NCBI RefSeq assembly: GCF_900095285.1
Contig: NZ_LT607734.1
Coordinates: 1,674,001 to 1,738,000 of the forward strand
Length of the DNA stretch: 64,000 nucleotides
Direction: 5' to 3'
From: Fusobacterium gastrosuis
Lineage (GTDB): Bacteria > Fusobacteriota > Fusobacteriia > Fusobacteriales > Fusobacteriaceae
Numbering within the stretch: position 1 is the first letter of the stretch; the number at the start of each line of letters is the position of its first letter. Both the position numbers and the translations under genes were made by a program. Shown one piece after another: positions 29,752-38,126 of the stretch. The notes below the pieces were generated by a model. The model saw only the letters and a list, made by a program, of their open reading frames with translations. It had not been told where the DNA came from and did no database searches.

Positions 29752-30231
29752 TTAAAATTCTACTTTTCTTTCATTATCAGCTATAAATTTTTCTTTCATA
29801 TCTTTTCTAAACTTAACCAATTTTTCTTTTAACTCAGGATATTTTAAAGAAAGAACTTGTACAGCCAACATTCCTGCATTGTATGAATTATCTATTCCAA
29901 CTGTTGCCACTGGAATTGATTTAGGCATTTGAACTATTGAATACAGTGCATCCAAACCACCAATTGCTCCATTTAGAGGAACACCTATCACAGGTAATAA
30001 AACTTTTGAAGCTATAACTCCGGGCAAATGAGCTGCAAGTCCTGCACCAGCAATAATAACTTCTGCTCCTCTTTTTTCTACATCTACTAATACTTCTTCT
30101 AATTTTTCAGGTACTCTATGTGCAGATAAAACATAAGCTTCATACTCAATCTCAAATTCTTTTAAACAAGTTGCAGCTCCTTTCATTTTATCTTTATCAG
30201 ATTGACTTCCAAAAAATATTGCTACTTTCAT
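29752..30231 (-). CDS. purE: N5-CAIR mutase (phosphoribosylaminoimidazole carboxylase catalytic subunit)
   Basis: 159 residues: IFFGSQSDKDKMKGA, YVLSAHRVPEKL, IIAGAGLAAHLPGVIAS and PLNGAIGGLDALYSIVQMP. No purK is adjacent, and the sequence AGAGLAAHLPG matches class II-like members that may take CO2 directly; I cannot decide between the two classes. AGAGG site upstream. It lies 197 nt after purL, a gap with two palindromic repeats. Confidence 0.95.
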   Translation of the reverse strand: MKVAIFFGSQSDKDKMKGAATCLKEFEIEYEAYVLSAHRVPEKLEEVLVDVEKRGAEVIIAGAGLAAHLPGVIASKVLLPVIGVPLNGAIGGLDALYSIVQMPKSIPVATVGIDNSYNAGMLAVQVLSLKYPELKEKLVKFRKDMKEKFIADNERKVEF

Positions 30232-30262
30232 TTTTACCTCTCTTTAAGTTTTTTAACAAAGG

Positions 30263-30291
30263 CTTCTAGGGCTTTGCCCTAGATACCCAAA
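30263..30291. repeat. palindromic intergenic repeat, copy 2
   Basis: CTTCTAGGGCTTTGCCCTAG then ATACCCAAA in the purL-purE gap. Same repeat as at 25811, differing in the loop (TTT for TTC). Confidence 0.8.
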
Positions 30292-30371
30292 ACACTTTTT
30301 TATTGACTTCCAAAAAATTTTTCTTTTTATTTTTTAATTTTCTTTAAAGTTTTTATAGACTTTTAGTAAAA

Positions 30372-30402
30372 GTTCTAGGGCTTTGCCCTAGATAGCAAAA
30401 AT
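30372..30402. repeat. palindromic intergenic repeat, copy 3
   Basis: GTTCTAGGGCTTTGCCCTAG then ATAGCAAAAA, 80 nt from copy 2 in the same gap. The palindromic core is identical; the 3' tail has one change. Confidence 0.8.
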
Positions 30403-30428
30403 ACTTTTTTTGCTGATTTTTAAAAATT

Positions 30429-33400
30429 TTATTTAAAATATTTAATTCCATTTAAGAAAATATTTTGGTCTAAGTTTCCATCGATATTTTTAAATATTCC
30501 ATCAGAATATCTCTCAGAATGCCCCATTTTTCCAAAAACACGTCCGTCTGGAGAAATTATTCCCTCTATTGCCAAACTTGAACCATTAGGATTGAATCTA
30601 AATTCATTTGTTGCATCTAAATCAAAATTTACATATTGAGTGGCAACTTGGTTATTTTTTATAAGTTCTTTTAAAGTTTCATCATTTGCATAGAATCTTC
30701 CTTCCCCATGTGATACAGGAATATCAAAGGTATCTCCTATTTCAAATGAAGACAGCCATGGTGATGAATTTGAAACTATTTTCGTTTTTACCATTTGTGA
30801 TATATGTCTTCCTATTTTATTAAAAGTCAATGTCGGAGATTTTTCATCTAATTTTCCTATTTCTCCATAAGGTAACAACCCAGATTTTATTAAAGCTTGG
30901 AACCCATTACAAATTCCTAATACTAATCCATCTCTTTGCATAAACTTCTCTATTGCTTCTTTGATTTTCGGATTTTGTAAAATAGCAGCTATAAACTTTC
31001 CTGAACCATCAGGCTCATCTCCTGCACTAAATCCTCCAGGTAAAACAAATATTTGAGAATTCTCTAAATCTTTCACTATTTTTTCTATCGAGTCTTGAAT
31101 AAAGTTCTGATTTAAGTTTCTAAATAATGTTATTTTAGATTCTCCACCATTTTTGTTAAATACATTATACATATCATATTCTGAGTTAGTTCCTGGGAAT
31201 GCAGCTATCAATACTCTAGGTTTTGCCACAGTTATTGAACTTGTTAAAATTTTCTTTTCTTTAGATTTCCCTAAATTTTGATATATTTCAATATCCTCAT
31301 CTAACTTATATGGGAATACAGGTTCTAGTTTTCCTAACCATTTTTCTTCAACTTTTTCTAAAGAAATTTTTTCCCTTGTTGTTTTTATTGCATATTCTTC
31401 AGTTACTTCTCCTAAATATATTGCATTTTTAAATTCCAAGTTTTCTTTTGATTCTACAACTATACTTCCTGGTTTAATTGAAAATAGATCAATATTCTCA
31501 TTTTCCAATGTAAAGCCTAGTCTATTTCCAAAACTCATCTTAGAAAGTGCTTCGGACAATCCTCCAGTTTTCACTGCCATGGCTGAAACTATTTTGTCTT
31601 TCTTCATGTTTTCTAGAATAAAATTGAAGTTTTGCTTTAGCTCTTCACTATTGAAGAAAAATTTATCATCTATTTTATTCTCAATTAGATATAACTTATT
31701 TCCTGATTTTTTAAATTCTGGAGATATAACATCATCTATATTTGTTGAAGCTACTGCAAATGATATTAATGTGGGAGGTACATTTATATCATTAAATGTT
31801 CCACTCATAGAATCTTTTCCGCCAATAGCTGGAATTTCAAAATCCTTTTGTACTTTTATTGTTCCTAAAAGTGCCAAGAATGGTTTTGACCATTTATATG
31901 CATCTTTTCCTAATTTTTCAAAATATTCTTGGAAAGATAATCTAGCTTTTTTATAATCAACTCCTGTTGCTACTAACTTAGCTAGTGATTCTATAACTGC
32001 ATACATAGCTCCATGGTAAGTTGACCACTCACTGATATATGGGTTAAATCCATAAGTTATTGCAGAAGCTGTTTTTGTATCTTTGTCTAAAACAGGAATT
32101 TTTGAAACTGATACATCTATTGGTGTCATTTGATATTTTCCACCAAATGGCATAAGAATAGTTCCTGCCCCTATCATTGAGTCAAACATTTCACATAGTC
32201 CTTTTTGAGAGGCAACATTTAATGCTGATATATTCTCTAGCCATTTTTCTTCCAAACTAGATTTATAATTTATATTTTTAAAAGGATTTACTTCCTGATT
32301 ATAATCTCGTACTTCAATTCTTGTTAATTGTTTAATACCATTGGTATTTAAAAAATCTCTGGCTATATTAACTATATCTTTTTCTTTCCATCTTAATATA
32401 AGTCTAGGTTCTTTTGTAACTTTCCCTACAACGGTTCCCAATAGATTTTCTTCAGCTACATATTTTAGAAACTCTTCAGTATTTTCTTTCGAAACTATTA
32501 TTGCCATTCTTTCTTGTGATTCAGATATAGCTAGTTCAGTTCCATTAAGTCCATCATACTTTGTAGGCACTAAATCTAAATTTACTTCAACTCCATCAGC
32601 TAACTCCCCAATAGCTACTGAAACTCCACCAGCTCCAAAATCATTACATTTTTTTATCAATTTTGTTGCATTATTGTTTCTAAATAATCTTTGTATTTTT
32701 CTTTCTTCAGGTGCATTTCCCTTTTGTACCTCAGCTCCACATAACAACAAAGAATCATCTGTATGCTCTTTTGAAGATCCAGTTGCTCCTCCACAACCAT
32801 CTCTTCCTGTTTTTCCACCTATCAAAATAATACTATCCTCTGGGCTCGGAGTTGCTCTTATGACATTTTCAATAGGTGCTGCTGCAACAACTGCTCCCAC
32901 TTCCATTCTCTTTGCTTTGTATCCCTCATGATAAATTTCAGATACCAATGATGTGGCTATCCCAATTTGATTTCCATATGATGAGTATCCACTCGCTGCT
33001 CCCTTAGTAATTTTTTTCTGTGTCAATTTACCTTTTAATGTATCCTCTACTCTTTCCAACGGATTAGCCGCTCCACTTACTCTAATTGCTTGATATACAT
33101 AAGCTCTTCCTGACAAAGGATCTCTTATTGCTCCACCTAAACAAGTTGAAGCTCCGCCAAATGGTTCTATTTCCGTTGGGTGGTTATGAGTTTCATTTTT
33201 AAACATCAATAACCATTTTTCAAGAACTTTTTCTCCATTAAAATCAACTGTTTCAACATCGATATAAACAGAACAAGCATTATTTTCTTCTGAAACTTCT
33301 AAATCATCAAGTTTTCCAATTCTTCTTAGATATTTTCCCATTATAGTAGCCATGTCCATAAGTGAAATATCTTTATGAGGAGCTACTACCTTTTTTAGCT

Positions 33401-34166
33401 CTAAATATTGGTTATATTCTTCTTTCATTTTTTGCCCAAATCCAGTTTCAGGAAATTCTATATTTGTAATTACCGTTTCAAAAGTTGTATGTCTACAATG
33501 GTCAGACCAGTATGTATCAAACACTTTTATTTCTGTTTCAGTTGGATTTCTATTTTCAGTTTTAAAATATTCTTGAATATATTTTAAATCTTCATATGAC
33601 ATAGAAAGTGATAATTCATCTCTCAATTTTTTCAGTTCTTCCACTGTTAAATTCAAAAAATTGTCATAAGTTTTTACTTCAGTATTGAATATTATTTCTT
33701 CTTTTTCCAACAAATCTAGATTTTTTTCCCTAGTTTCAATTGGATTAATATAGAAATTTTTTATTTTTTTAAATTCTTCTTCCGTTACTTTACCAATTAA
33801 AATTATTAGTTTTGATGTCCTTATTTCTATATTTTTTTCTCCAGCTACAACTAAATCTATACATTGTAATGCTGAATCTGCTCTTTGGTCAAATTGTCCA
33901 GGTAAATATTCTATTGCAAAATATTTTTCACCTTTTAAATCGATAGTATCAAATATATTATCCGTTACTACTTCCGAAAGAATCATTTTTTTGATTTTCT
34001 CAATGTTTTCTTGATTATTGGATAAATTAAAAATGTCATAACAATTTATAAGTCTTAAATCTTTTAATGAACTTATGTTTAACTCCTCTTTAAATTGTCC
34101 CAATAATCTTTTTGCGTCTAAATCAAATCCACTTTTTTTCTCAACGAAAAATCTTAAATTAGACAT
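30429..34166 (-). CDS. purL: phosphoribosylformylglycinamidine synthase, large single-chain type
   Basis: Glutamine-dependent FGAM synthase (fourth step). 1245 residues, the E. coli-type fusion of synthetase and amidotransferase rather than PurLQS. Visible: YWSDHCRHTTFET near residue 220, NETHNHPTEIEPFGGASTCLGG, GGKDSMSGTFNDI in the second half, and the C-terminal class I glutaminase triad region (FVLPGGFSAGDEPDGSGK, LGICNGFQALIKSG with the nucleophile cysteine, PVSHGEGRF). First gene of the operon, GGGAGGG 6 nt before the ATG, downstream of the purine riboswitch. Confidence 0.97.
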   Translation of the reverse strand: MSNLRFFVEKKSGFDLDAKRLLGQFKEELNISSLKDLRLINCYDIFNLSNNQENIEKIKKMILSEVVTDNIFDTIDLKGEKYFAIEYLPGQFDQRADSALQCIDLVVAGEKNIEIRTSKLIILIGKVTEEEFKKIKNFYINPIETREKNLDLLEKEEIIFNTEVKTYDNFLNLTVEELKKLRDELSLSMSYEDLKYIQEYFKTENRNPTETEIKVFDTYWSDHCRHTTFETVITNIEFPETGFGQKMKEEYNQYLELKKVVAPHKDISLMDMATIMGKYLRRIGKLDDLEVSEENNACSVYIDVETVDFNGEKVLEKWLLMFKNETHNHPTEIEPFGGASTCLGGAIRDPLSGRAYVYQAIRVSGAANPLERVEDTLKGKLTQKKITKGAASGYSSYGNQIGIATSLVSEIYHEGYKAKRMEVGAVVAAAPIENVIRATPSPEDSIILIGGKTGRDGCGGATGSSKEHTDDSLLLCGAEVQKGNAPEERKIQRLFRNNNATKLIKKCNDFGAGGVSVAIGELADGVEVNLDLVPTKYDGLNGTELAISESQERMAIIVSKENTEEFLKYVAEENLLGTVVGKVTKEPRLILRWKEKDIVNIARDFLNTNGIKQLTRIEVRDYNQEVNPFKNINYKSSLEEKWLENISALNVASQKGLCEMFDSMIGAGTILMPFGGKYQMTPIDVSVSKIPVLDKDTKTASAITYGFNPYISEWSTYHGAMYAVIESLAKLVATGVDYKKARLSFQEYFEKLGKDAYKWSKPFLALLGTIKVQKDFEIPAIGGKDSMSGTFNDINVPPTLISFAVASTNIDDVISPEFKKSGNKLYLIENKIDDKFFFNSEELKQNFNFILENMKKDKIVSAMAVKTGGLSEALSKMSFGNRLGFTLENENIDLFSIKPGSIVVESKENLEFKNAIYLGEVTEEYAIKTTREKISLEKVEEKWLGKLEPVFPYKLDEDIEIYQNLGKSKEKKILTSSITVAKPRVLIAAFPGTNSEYDMYNVFNKNGGESKITLFRNLNQNFIQDSIEKIVKDLENSQIFVLPGGFSAGDEPDGSGKFIAAILQNPKIKEAIEKFMQRDGLVLGICNGFQALIKSGLLPYGEIGKLDEKSPTLTFNKIGRHISQMVKTKIVSNSSPWLSSFEIGDTFDIPVSHGEGRFYANDETLKELIKNNQVATQYVNFDLDATNEFRFNPNGSSLAIEGIISPDGRVFGKMGHSERYSDGIFKNIDGNLDQNIFLNGIKYFK

Positions 34167-34293
34167 ATATCCCTCCCTAAATTTTACAAATAATCTATAT
34201 CTAGTATTTGTTTTTTATTTATAGCTATTGAATTCTCCACTTTTGAATCTTAAAATTCTCATTTTTATGAAACTTATTTTTTCTAAAATAACC

Positions 34294-34326
34294 ATAAAAA
34301 AAATCTGGGTACACTATACCCAGATT
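34294..34326 (-). terminator. riboswitch-controlled intrinsic terminator before purL
   Basis: On the minus strand AATCTGGGTA / TACCCAGATT with a 5-nt loop is followed by eight T. It stands about 130 nt before purL and 160 nt after the purine aptamer, in the position of an expression platform. The stop codon of a 28-codon leader ORF overlaps its 5' foot. Confidence 0.9.
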
Positions 34327-34411
34327 AATCTGCATTCAAAAAAAATATATTCTTTAATTTATATAAGCTACATATCAGCATAAATAAAACATTCCCATTT
34401 CCTAAGTACAT
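34325..34411 (-). CDS. 28-residue leader ORF between purine aptamer and terminator
   Basis: ATG with a consensus GGAGG 6 nt upstream encodes MYLGNGNVLFMLICSLYKLK followed by NIFFLNAD, then TAA. The stop lies at the first bases of the terminator stem, so a ribosome finishing this ORF would cover the 5' half of the terminator and could block its folding. The product is hydrophobic in the middle (VLFMLICSL) and could also be a small membrane peptide. I know of no family; function is inferred from position only. It could be fortuitous, but the ribosome site quality argues against that. Confidence 0.55.
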   Translation of the reverse strand: MYLGNGNVLFMLICSLYKLKNIFFLNAD

Positions 34412-34483
34412 TACTATCCTCCATTTTGTATTAACCAAGTAAAAAATTAACTTTAAAAATAAAAATAGTAAAGTCTTCATTTT

Positions 34484-34547
34484 TTCGTAGTGGTTAATTT
34501 ACGGTCAACCGTAGAAACACTTGTCCATATTTACAAGCATATACGAA
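34484..34547 (-). promoter_or_regulatory. purine riboswitch aptamer, guanine/hypoxanthine type
   Basis: Read on the minus strand: P1 TTCGTA/TACGAA; P2 CTTGT/ACAAG closing loop AAATATGG; J2/3 GTTTCTAC; P3 GGTTGA/TTAACC closing loop CCGTAAA; J3/1 ACTACG. All invariant purine-riboswitch positions are present. The specificity base in J3/1 (ACTACG) is C, as in guanine/hypoxanthine aptamers, not the U of adenine ones. It precedes the pur operon and a terminator, so purine excess should end transcription. Confidence 0.95.
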
Positions 34548-34566
34548 TATTATTCTGTTCACATAT

Positions 34567-34595
34567 ATAATACAGTATTTTTAAAAAATTGTAAA
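34567..34595 (-). promoter_or_regulatory. promoter of the purine operon
   Basis: On the minus strand TTTACA, a 17-nt spacer, TATTAT. The predicted start is about 12 nt before the riboswitch P1 stem. Confidence 0.75.
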
Positions 34596-34633
34596 TAGTT
34601 TTATTAAAGCAATAAATTTTGAAAACTATTTTT

Positions 34634-35557
34634 CTAATAAATTTTTTTCAAATTAAAATATTCTTTATCTCCTTTTTCTTTTTTATAAAAATTAGAAAAA
34701 GAATAAACAGACTTAGAATAACTTTTTTTATTTGAAACTACCATTTCAAATTTCTTTGGAATTTTTATAATTTCCTCTTCATTAAATAAATCAGCCTCAA
34801 AAGATTTTTCTTCAACTCCTAAAAAATCTCTCATCTCAATAAATTTATCTTTTTTTATAAAAGTTTTTACATAGTTAAGAGCATTTTCAAAATAATTATT
34901 TCCTTTAGTATATAAAATTAAGTCTAAATTATTAAAAAACTTTGTATTACTTTTGTTAGTCACACCAAAGGTTATAAGTGAATCAGCACAAAGTATTTTT
35001 AAAAGTTTCTTGTTTCTAAAGTCTTCTTCTTCTTTATTTTCAAGAGCAATTAGAATAATATCTGATGTTCTTGCCTTTATTTTATGGTAATTATTTAAAA
35101 TTTTATTATAATTAAAATCATTTATAAGAAGTATTCCTAAATCATTTAAAGAAAAAAACCACGGATTTTTATAATTATAGTAATCAAGAGAATAAGAGAA
35201 TGCACTTGAGGTATCTTCTAAAAAATCCTTTAAACTAGGAAAGTAAGTTTTGAATTTATTAAAAGCTTGTATAAAAGATTCTGTATTAAATTTCTTAAAA
35301 TTTTCAATATGAAGTACTGCTTCAATATCTAAATCATTTGCTAAATAGTCCTTATCTGTAATAGCAATTACATTATCTAAAATTTCTTTTTTTAGCTCTT
35401 GCTTTAAATACTTTACAAGTCCAAAATCCTTCTCAAAATCCTTTGACATTATTTTTACTATGGCAACATATTTATTTGTATTCTTTAAAAAATCTTCTAT
35501 TACATTACTAAAAGTTTGTTCATCTATCAATATCATTTTTCTTGTTTTTATTTTCAT
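34634..35557 (-). CDS. hypothetical protein, 307 residues
   Basis: I do not recognise this protein. It is lysine- and asparagine-rich, without signal peptide or membrane segments, so probably cytoplasmic. The N-terminal ~100 residues alternate beta/alpha (MILIDEQTFSNVIEDFL, YVAIVKIMSKDFEKDFG, DNVIAITDKDYLANDLDIE), as in a receiver- or GGDEF-like fold, but no signature residues are conserved. The start is preceded by AGGTAG, which overlaps the stop of the 180-residue gene upstream, so the two are co-expressed. Confidence 0.7.
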   Translation of the reverse strand: MKIKTRKMILIDEQTFSNVIEDFLKNTNKYVAIVKIMSKDFEKDFGLVKYLKQELKKEILDNVIAITDKDYLANDLDIEAVLHIENFKKFNTESFIQAFNKFKTYFPSLKDFLEDTSSAFSYSLDYYNYKNPWFFSLNDLGILLINDFNYNKILNNYHKIKARTSDIILIALENKEEEDFRNKKLLKILCADSLITFGVTNKSNTKFFNNLDLILYTKGNNYFENALNYVKTFIKKDKFIEMRDFLGVEEKSFEADLFNEEEIIKIPKKFEMVVSNKKSYSKSVYSFSNFYKKEKGDKEYFNLKKIY

Positions 35558-35562
35558 ATTAT

Positions 35563-36105
35563 CTACCTACTTAATTTTCTTATGGCTTTAATAATTTCTT
35601 TATTACTTATAGCTTTATTATATAATTTCATAAATCTTTCAAAATTTTCCTCATCTAATTTTAATTCTTCTTTTATATAGTCTTCTAATTTTTTTATTTC
35701 TTGAGGAAATAACATAGGTTTTGTTGAATTATTTATTTCTTCAATACTTTTATCTCCATTTAAAAAATAAATAATTTTTTTCCAATTATCCATCGGATCA
35801 ATTTTTCTTAGCAACATTATACTTCTATAATCTAATTCTGGCATTTCTGCGAATCCTTTTCTTTTTAAAAAAGCTAATGTTTCATCATCAGTTTTAGTAA
35901 AGGATAGTAACTCTCCCGCTTTTCTCATATTCATTATTTTAGGTAATTTTGTAACAATATTATTAGTCCTTAAGTATTTTGATAAAGGTATTAATTTAAC
36001 TTCATGATAAAATGCCATTGCAAATTCATTAAAAGTTTGTTCTTTCATCACTTCGTTATCCTCAATTAACTTTATCATTTCATTAATTTTATTAAAGTCA
36101 ATCAT
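35563..36105 (-). CDS. hypothetical helical protein, 180 residues
   Basis: Not recognised. Predicted mostly helical and charged, cytoplasmic; the segment DNWKKIIYFLNGDKSIEEI and the C-terminal lysine-rich helix stand out. First gene of a two-gene unit with the 307-residue protein (5-nt gap; the second gene's ribosome site overlaps this stop). An AT-rich gap of about 110 nt separates it from the efflux operon terminator, so it probably has its own promoter. Confidence 0.7.
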   Translation of the reverse strand: MIDFNKINEMIKLIEDNEVMKEQTFNEFAMAFYHEVKLIPLSKYLRTNNIVTKLPKIMNMRKAGELLSFTKTDDETLAFLKRKGFAEMPELDYRSIMLLRKIDPMDNWKKIIYFLNGDKSIEEINNSTKPMLFPQEIKKLEDYIKEELKLDEENFERFMKLYNKAISNKEIIKAIRKLSR

Positions 36106-36209
36106 ATTTACTCCTATTAAAAATTATTTAAAATAATTATTTAATTAAATATATCATTATTTTAATTAATAATCAAGAAAAATTATAATAATTTTATATT
36201 TTTTATATA

Positions 36210-36241
36210 AAAAAATGGAGAAAATTTCTAATCTCCATTTC
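36210..36241 (-). terminator. intrinsic terminator of the efflux operon
   Basis: On the minus strand AAATGGAG / CTCCATTT with a 12-nt loop followed by T-rich sequence, directly after the permease stop. Confidence 0.85.
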
Positions 36242-36246
36242 TTCTG

Positions 36247-37470
36247 CTATTCACTTCTCAAAGCATCAATAGGATTTAATTTAGAAGCTTTTCTTGCAGG
36301 ACTAACCCCAAAGATAACCCCTACAATTACAGATATACTCATTGATACTATTATTGACATAATTGAAAATACAGGTTTAATTCCTACAATCATCCCACCT
36401 AATAAAGCAAGCGTCACTCCTAAAAGTATTCCTATAAGTCCTCCTAATAAGGTTAATATAACTGATTCAAATAAAAATTGTTTTAATATATCTTTATTTT
36501 TTGCTCCCAATGCTTTTCTTATACCTATTTCTTTCGTTCTTTCAACAACTGTAACAAGCATTATATTCATTACTCCTATTCCACCTACAAAAAGCGAAAT
36601 ACTAGCTGCTAAAGTTATAAATATACTTAAAGTTGAAAGAATTTTATCAAAAGATTCTATATCATTTGAAACTGCTCTTGTTATATATACTTCTTTTGTA
36701 TTTTTATAAAATTCCAAAAATGCCTTTGCTTCAGCCATACTCTCAGGTAATTTATTTGCATTTTTAGCTTCTATAAGTATAGAATCAAAAGTGTCTAAAC
36801 TAGAATTATATGTATCATTATATGTTTTATATGGAATTCTTAAAATAACTGGCATATCCTCATCACCAAAAAGTTTATCTAAAGTTTCATAAGGACTTCT
36901 ATATACTCCAATAATTTTATATGTATACATTTGTTTAGATCTAAATTTACCTATTTCTATGTCCTTTCCAACAGCATTTTTTTCACTTCCAAATAATTTT
37001 TTAGCTGAAGAACTATCCATTGTTATGACTCTTTCATTTTTTTCATATTCAAAAGGTAAAAAATTTCTTCCCACTAAAATTTCCACAGGTGAAATTTTTT
37101 CATAGTCAAGTGTACTAACCTCTACATAGGAAAATCTTCTTTGATTATCTTTTTTTAATCTCAATCTATCTTCCAAACTGATAGCAACATTCTTAAACTT
37201 TCCACTTTTTCTTAACTGCTCTAAAGTTTCTTTATTAAAATAATCTTTATACTTAAATTTTTCAGATTTATGATCAATAGTTACATTAAATTTTCCATAA
37301 CCTATTTTTTTTAAATCTCCCAAAACATTTTCTCTTCCACCAACTCCTATTGCCCACATAGTTATAACTGAAGCTATCCCAATTATTATTCCAAGCATAG
37401 TAAGTAAAGTTCTCAATTTATTTGATTTTAAAGTTAATATTGTACCTTTAAATACTTCTAAGAAATTCAT
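36247..37470 (-). CDS. MacB-like ABC transporter permease
   Basis: 407-residue membrane subunit of a tripartite export pump. N-terminal membrane helix after the typical MNFLEVFKGTILTLKSNKLRTLLTMLGIIIGIASV, a large extracytoplasmic domain (about 40-275), then three membrane helices with the FtsX-family motif VMNIMLVTVVERTKEIGIRKALGA. In classical MacB the ATPase is fused; here it is the separate gene just upstream (4-nt overlap). Substrate (macrolide, peptide or lipoprotein) cannot be inferred. Confidence 0.9.
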   Translation of the reverse strand: MNFLEVFKGTILTLKSNKLRTLLTMLGIIIGIASVITMWAIGVGGRENVLGDLKKIGYGKFNVTIDHKSEKFKYKDYFNKETLEQLRKSGKFKNVAISLEDRLRLKKDNQRRFSYVEVSTLDYEKISPVEILVGRNFLPFEYEKNERVITMDSSSAKKLFGSEKNAVGKDIEIGKFRSKQMYTYKIIGVYRSPYETLDKLFGDEDMPVILRIPYKTYNDTYNSSLDTFDSILIEAKNANKLPESMAEAKAFLEFYKNTKEVYITRAVSNDIESFDKILSTLSIFITLAASISLFVGGIGVMNIMLVTVVERTKEIGIRKALGAKNKDILKQFLFESVILTLLGGLIGILLGVTLALLGGMIVGIKPVFSIMSIIVSMSISVIVGVIFGVSPARKASKLNPIDALRSE

Positions 37471-38126
37471 ATTATTTCTCCATCTTTAAAAATTATTTTT
37501 CTATTTGCACTTTCCCCAATATTTGGTTCATGAGTAACTATTATGATAGTTTTGCCCATTTTATTCAGATCTGTTAATATTTTCATAATTTCTTCTTCAG
37601 ATTTGCTATCTAGATTTCCTGTTGGCTCATCTGCTAAAATTATACTTGGTTCATTTATTAATGCTCTTGCAATTGCAACTCTCTGCCTTTGCCCTCCAGA
37701 TAATTCATTGGGTCTATGCTCTGCTCTTTCTTTTAAACCAACGAGCTCTAAAAGTTTCATAGCTCTTTTATATCTTTCTGCCTTTTTTATTCCAGAATAA
37801 ATAAGTGGTAACTCCACATTTTCAACTGCTGTTAATTTTGGTAAAAGGTTAAATGATTGAAAAATAAAACCTATTTTTTTATTTCTTATCTCACTTAATT
37901 CGTCTTGACTCATTTTAGATATGTCAATTCCATCTAACAAATATTCTCCTTGATATTCACTATCAAGGCAACCTAAAATATTCATCATTGTAGATTTTCC
38001 ACTCCCACTACTTCCCATTATTGCTAAAAATTCGCCTTTATCAACTTGAAAAGATACATCTTTTAAAACTCTTAATTCTGTGCCTCCATTGACATAAGTT
38101 TTATTAATTTTATTTACTTTTATCAC
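37467..38126 (-). CDS. ABC transporter ATP-binding protein (MacB/LolD type)
   Basis: 219 residues: Walker A GSSGSGKSTMMNILG, Q-loop FIFQSFNLLP, signature ELSGGQRQRVAIARAL, Walker B IILADEPTGNLDSKS and the switch histidine in IIIVTHEP. The 'DEPTGNLD' form is typical of MacB/LolD-type ATPases. It overlaps the adaptor gene upstream and the permease gene downstream, so the three are translationally coupled. Confidence 0.95.
   Translation of the reverse strand: MIKVNKINKTYVNGGTELRVLKDVSFQVDKGEFLAIMGSSGSGKSTMMNILGCLDSEYQGEYLLDGIDISKMSQDELSEIRNKKIGFIFQSFNLLPKLTAVENVELPLIYSGIKKAERYKRAMKLLELVGLKERAEHRPNELSGGQRQRVAIARALINEPSIILADEPTGNLDSKSEEEIMKILTDLNKMGKTIIIVTHEPNIGESANRKIIFKDGEII

Noticed and set aside
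30232..30428. A CRISPR-like array or transposon in the purL-purE gap because of repeated motifs.
   Set aside because: There are only two copies, with no regular spacers, no terminal repeats and no transposase; palindromic intergenic repeats fit better.
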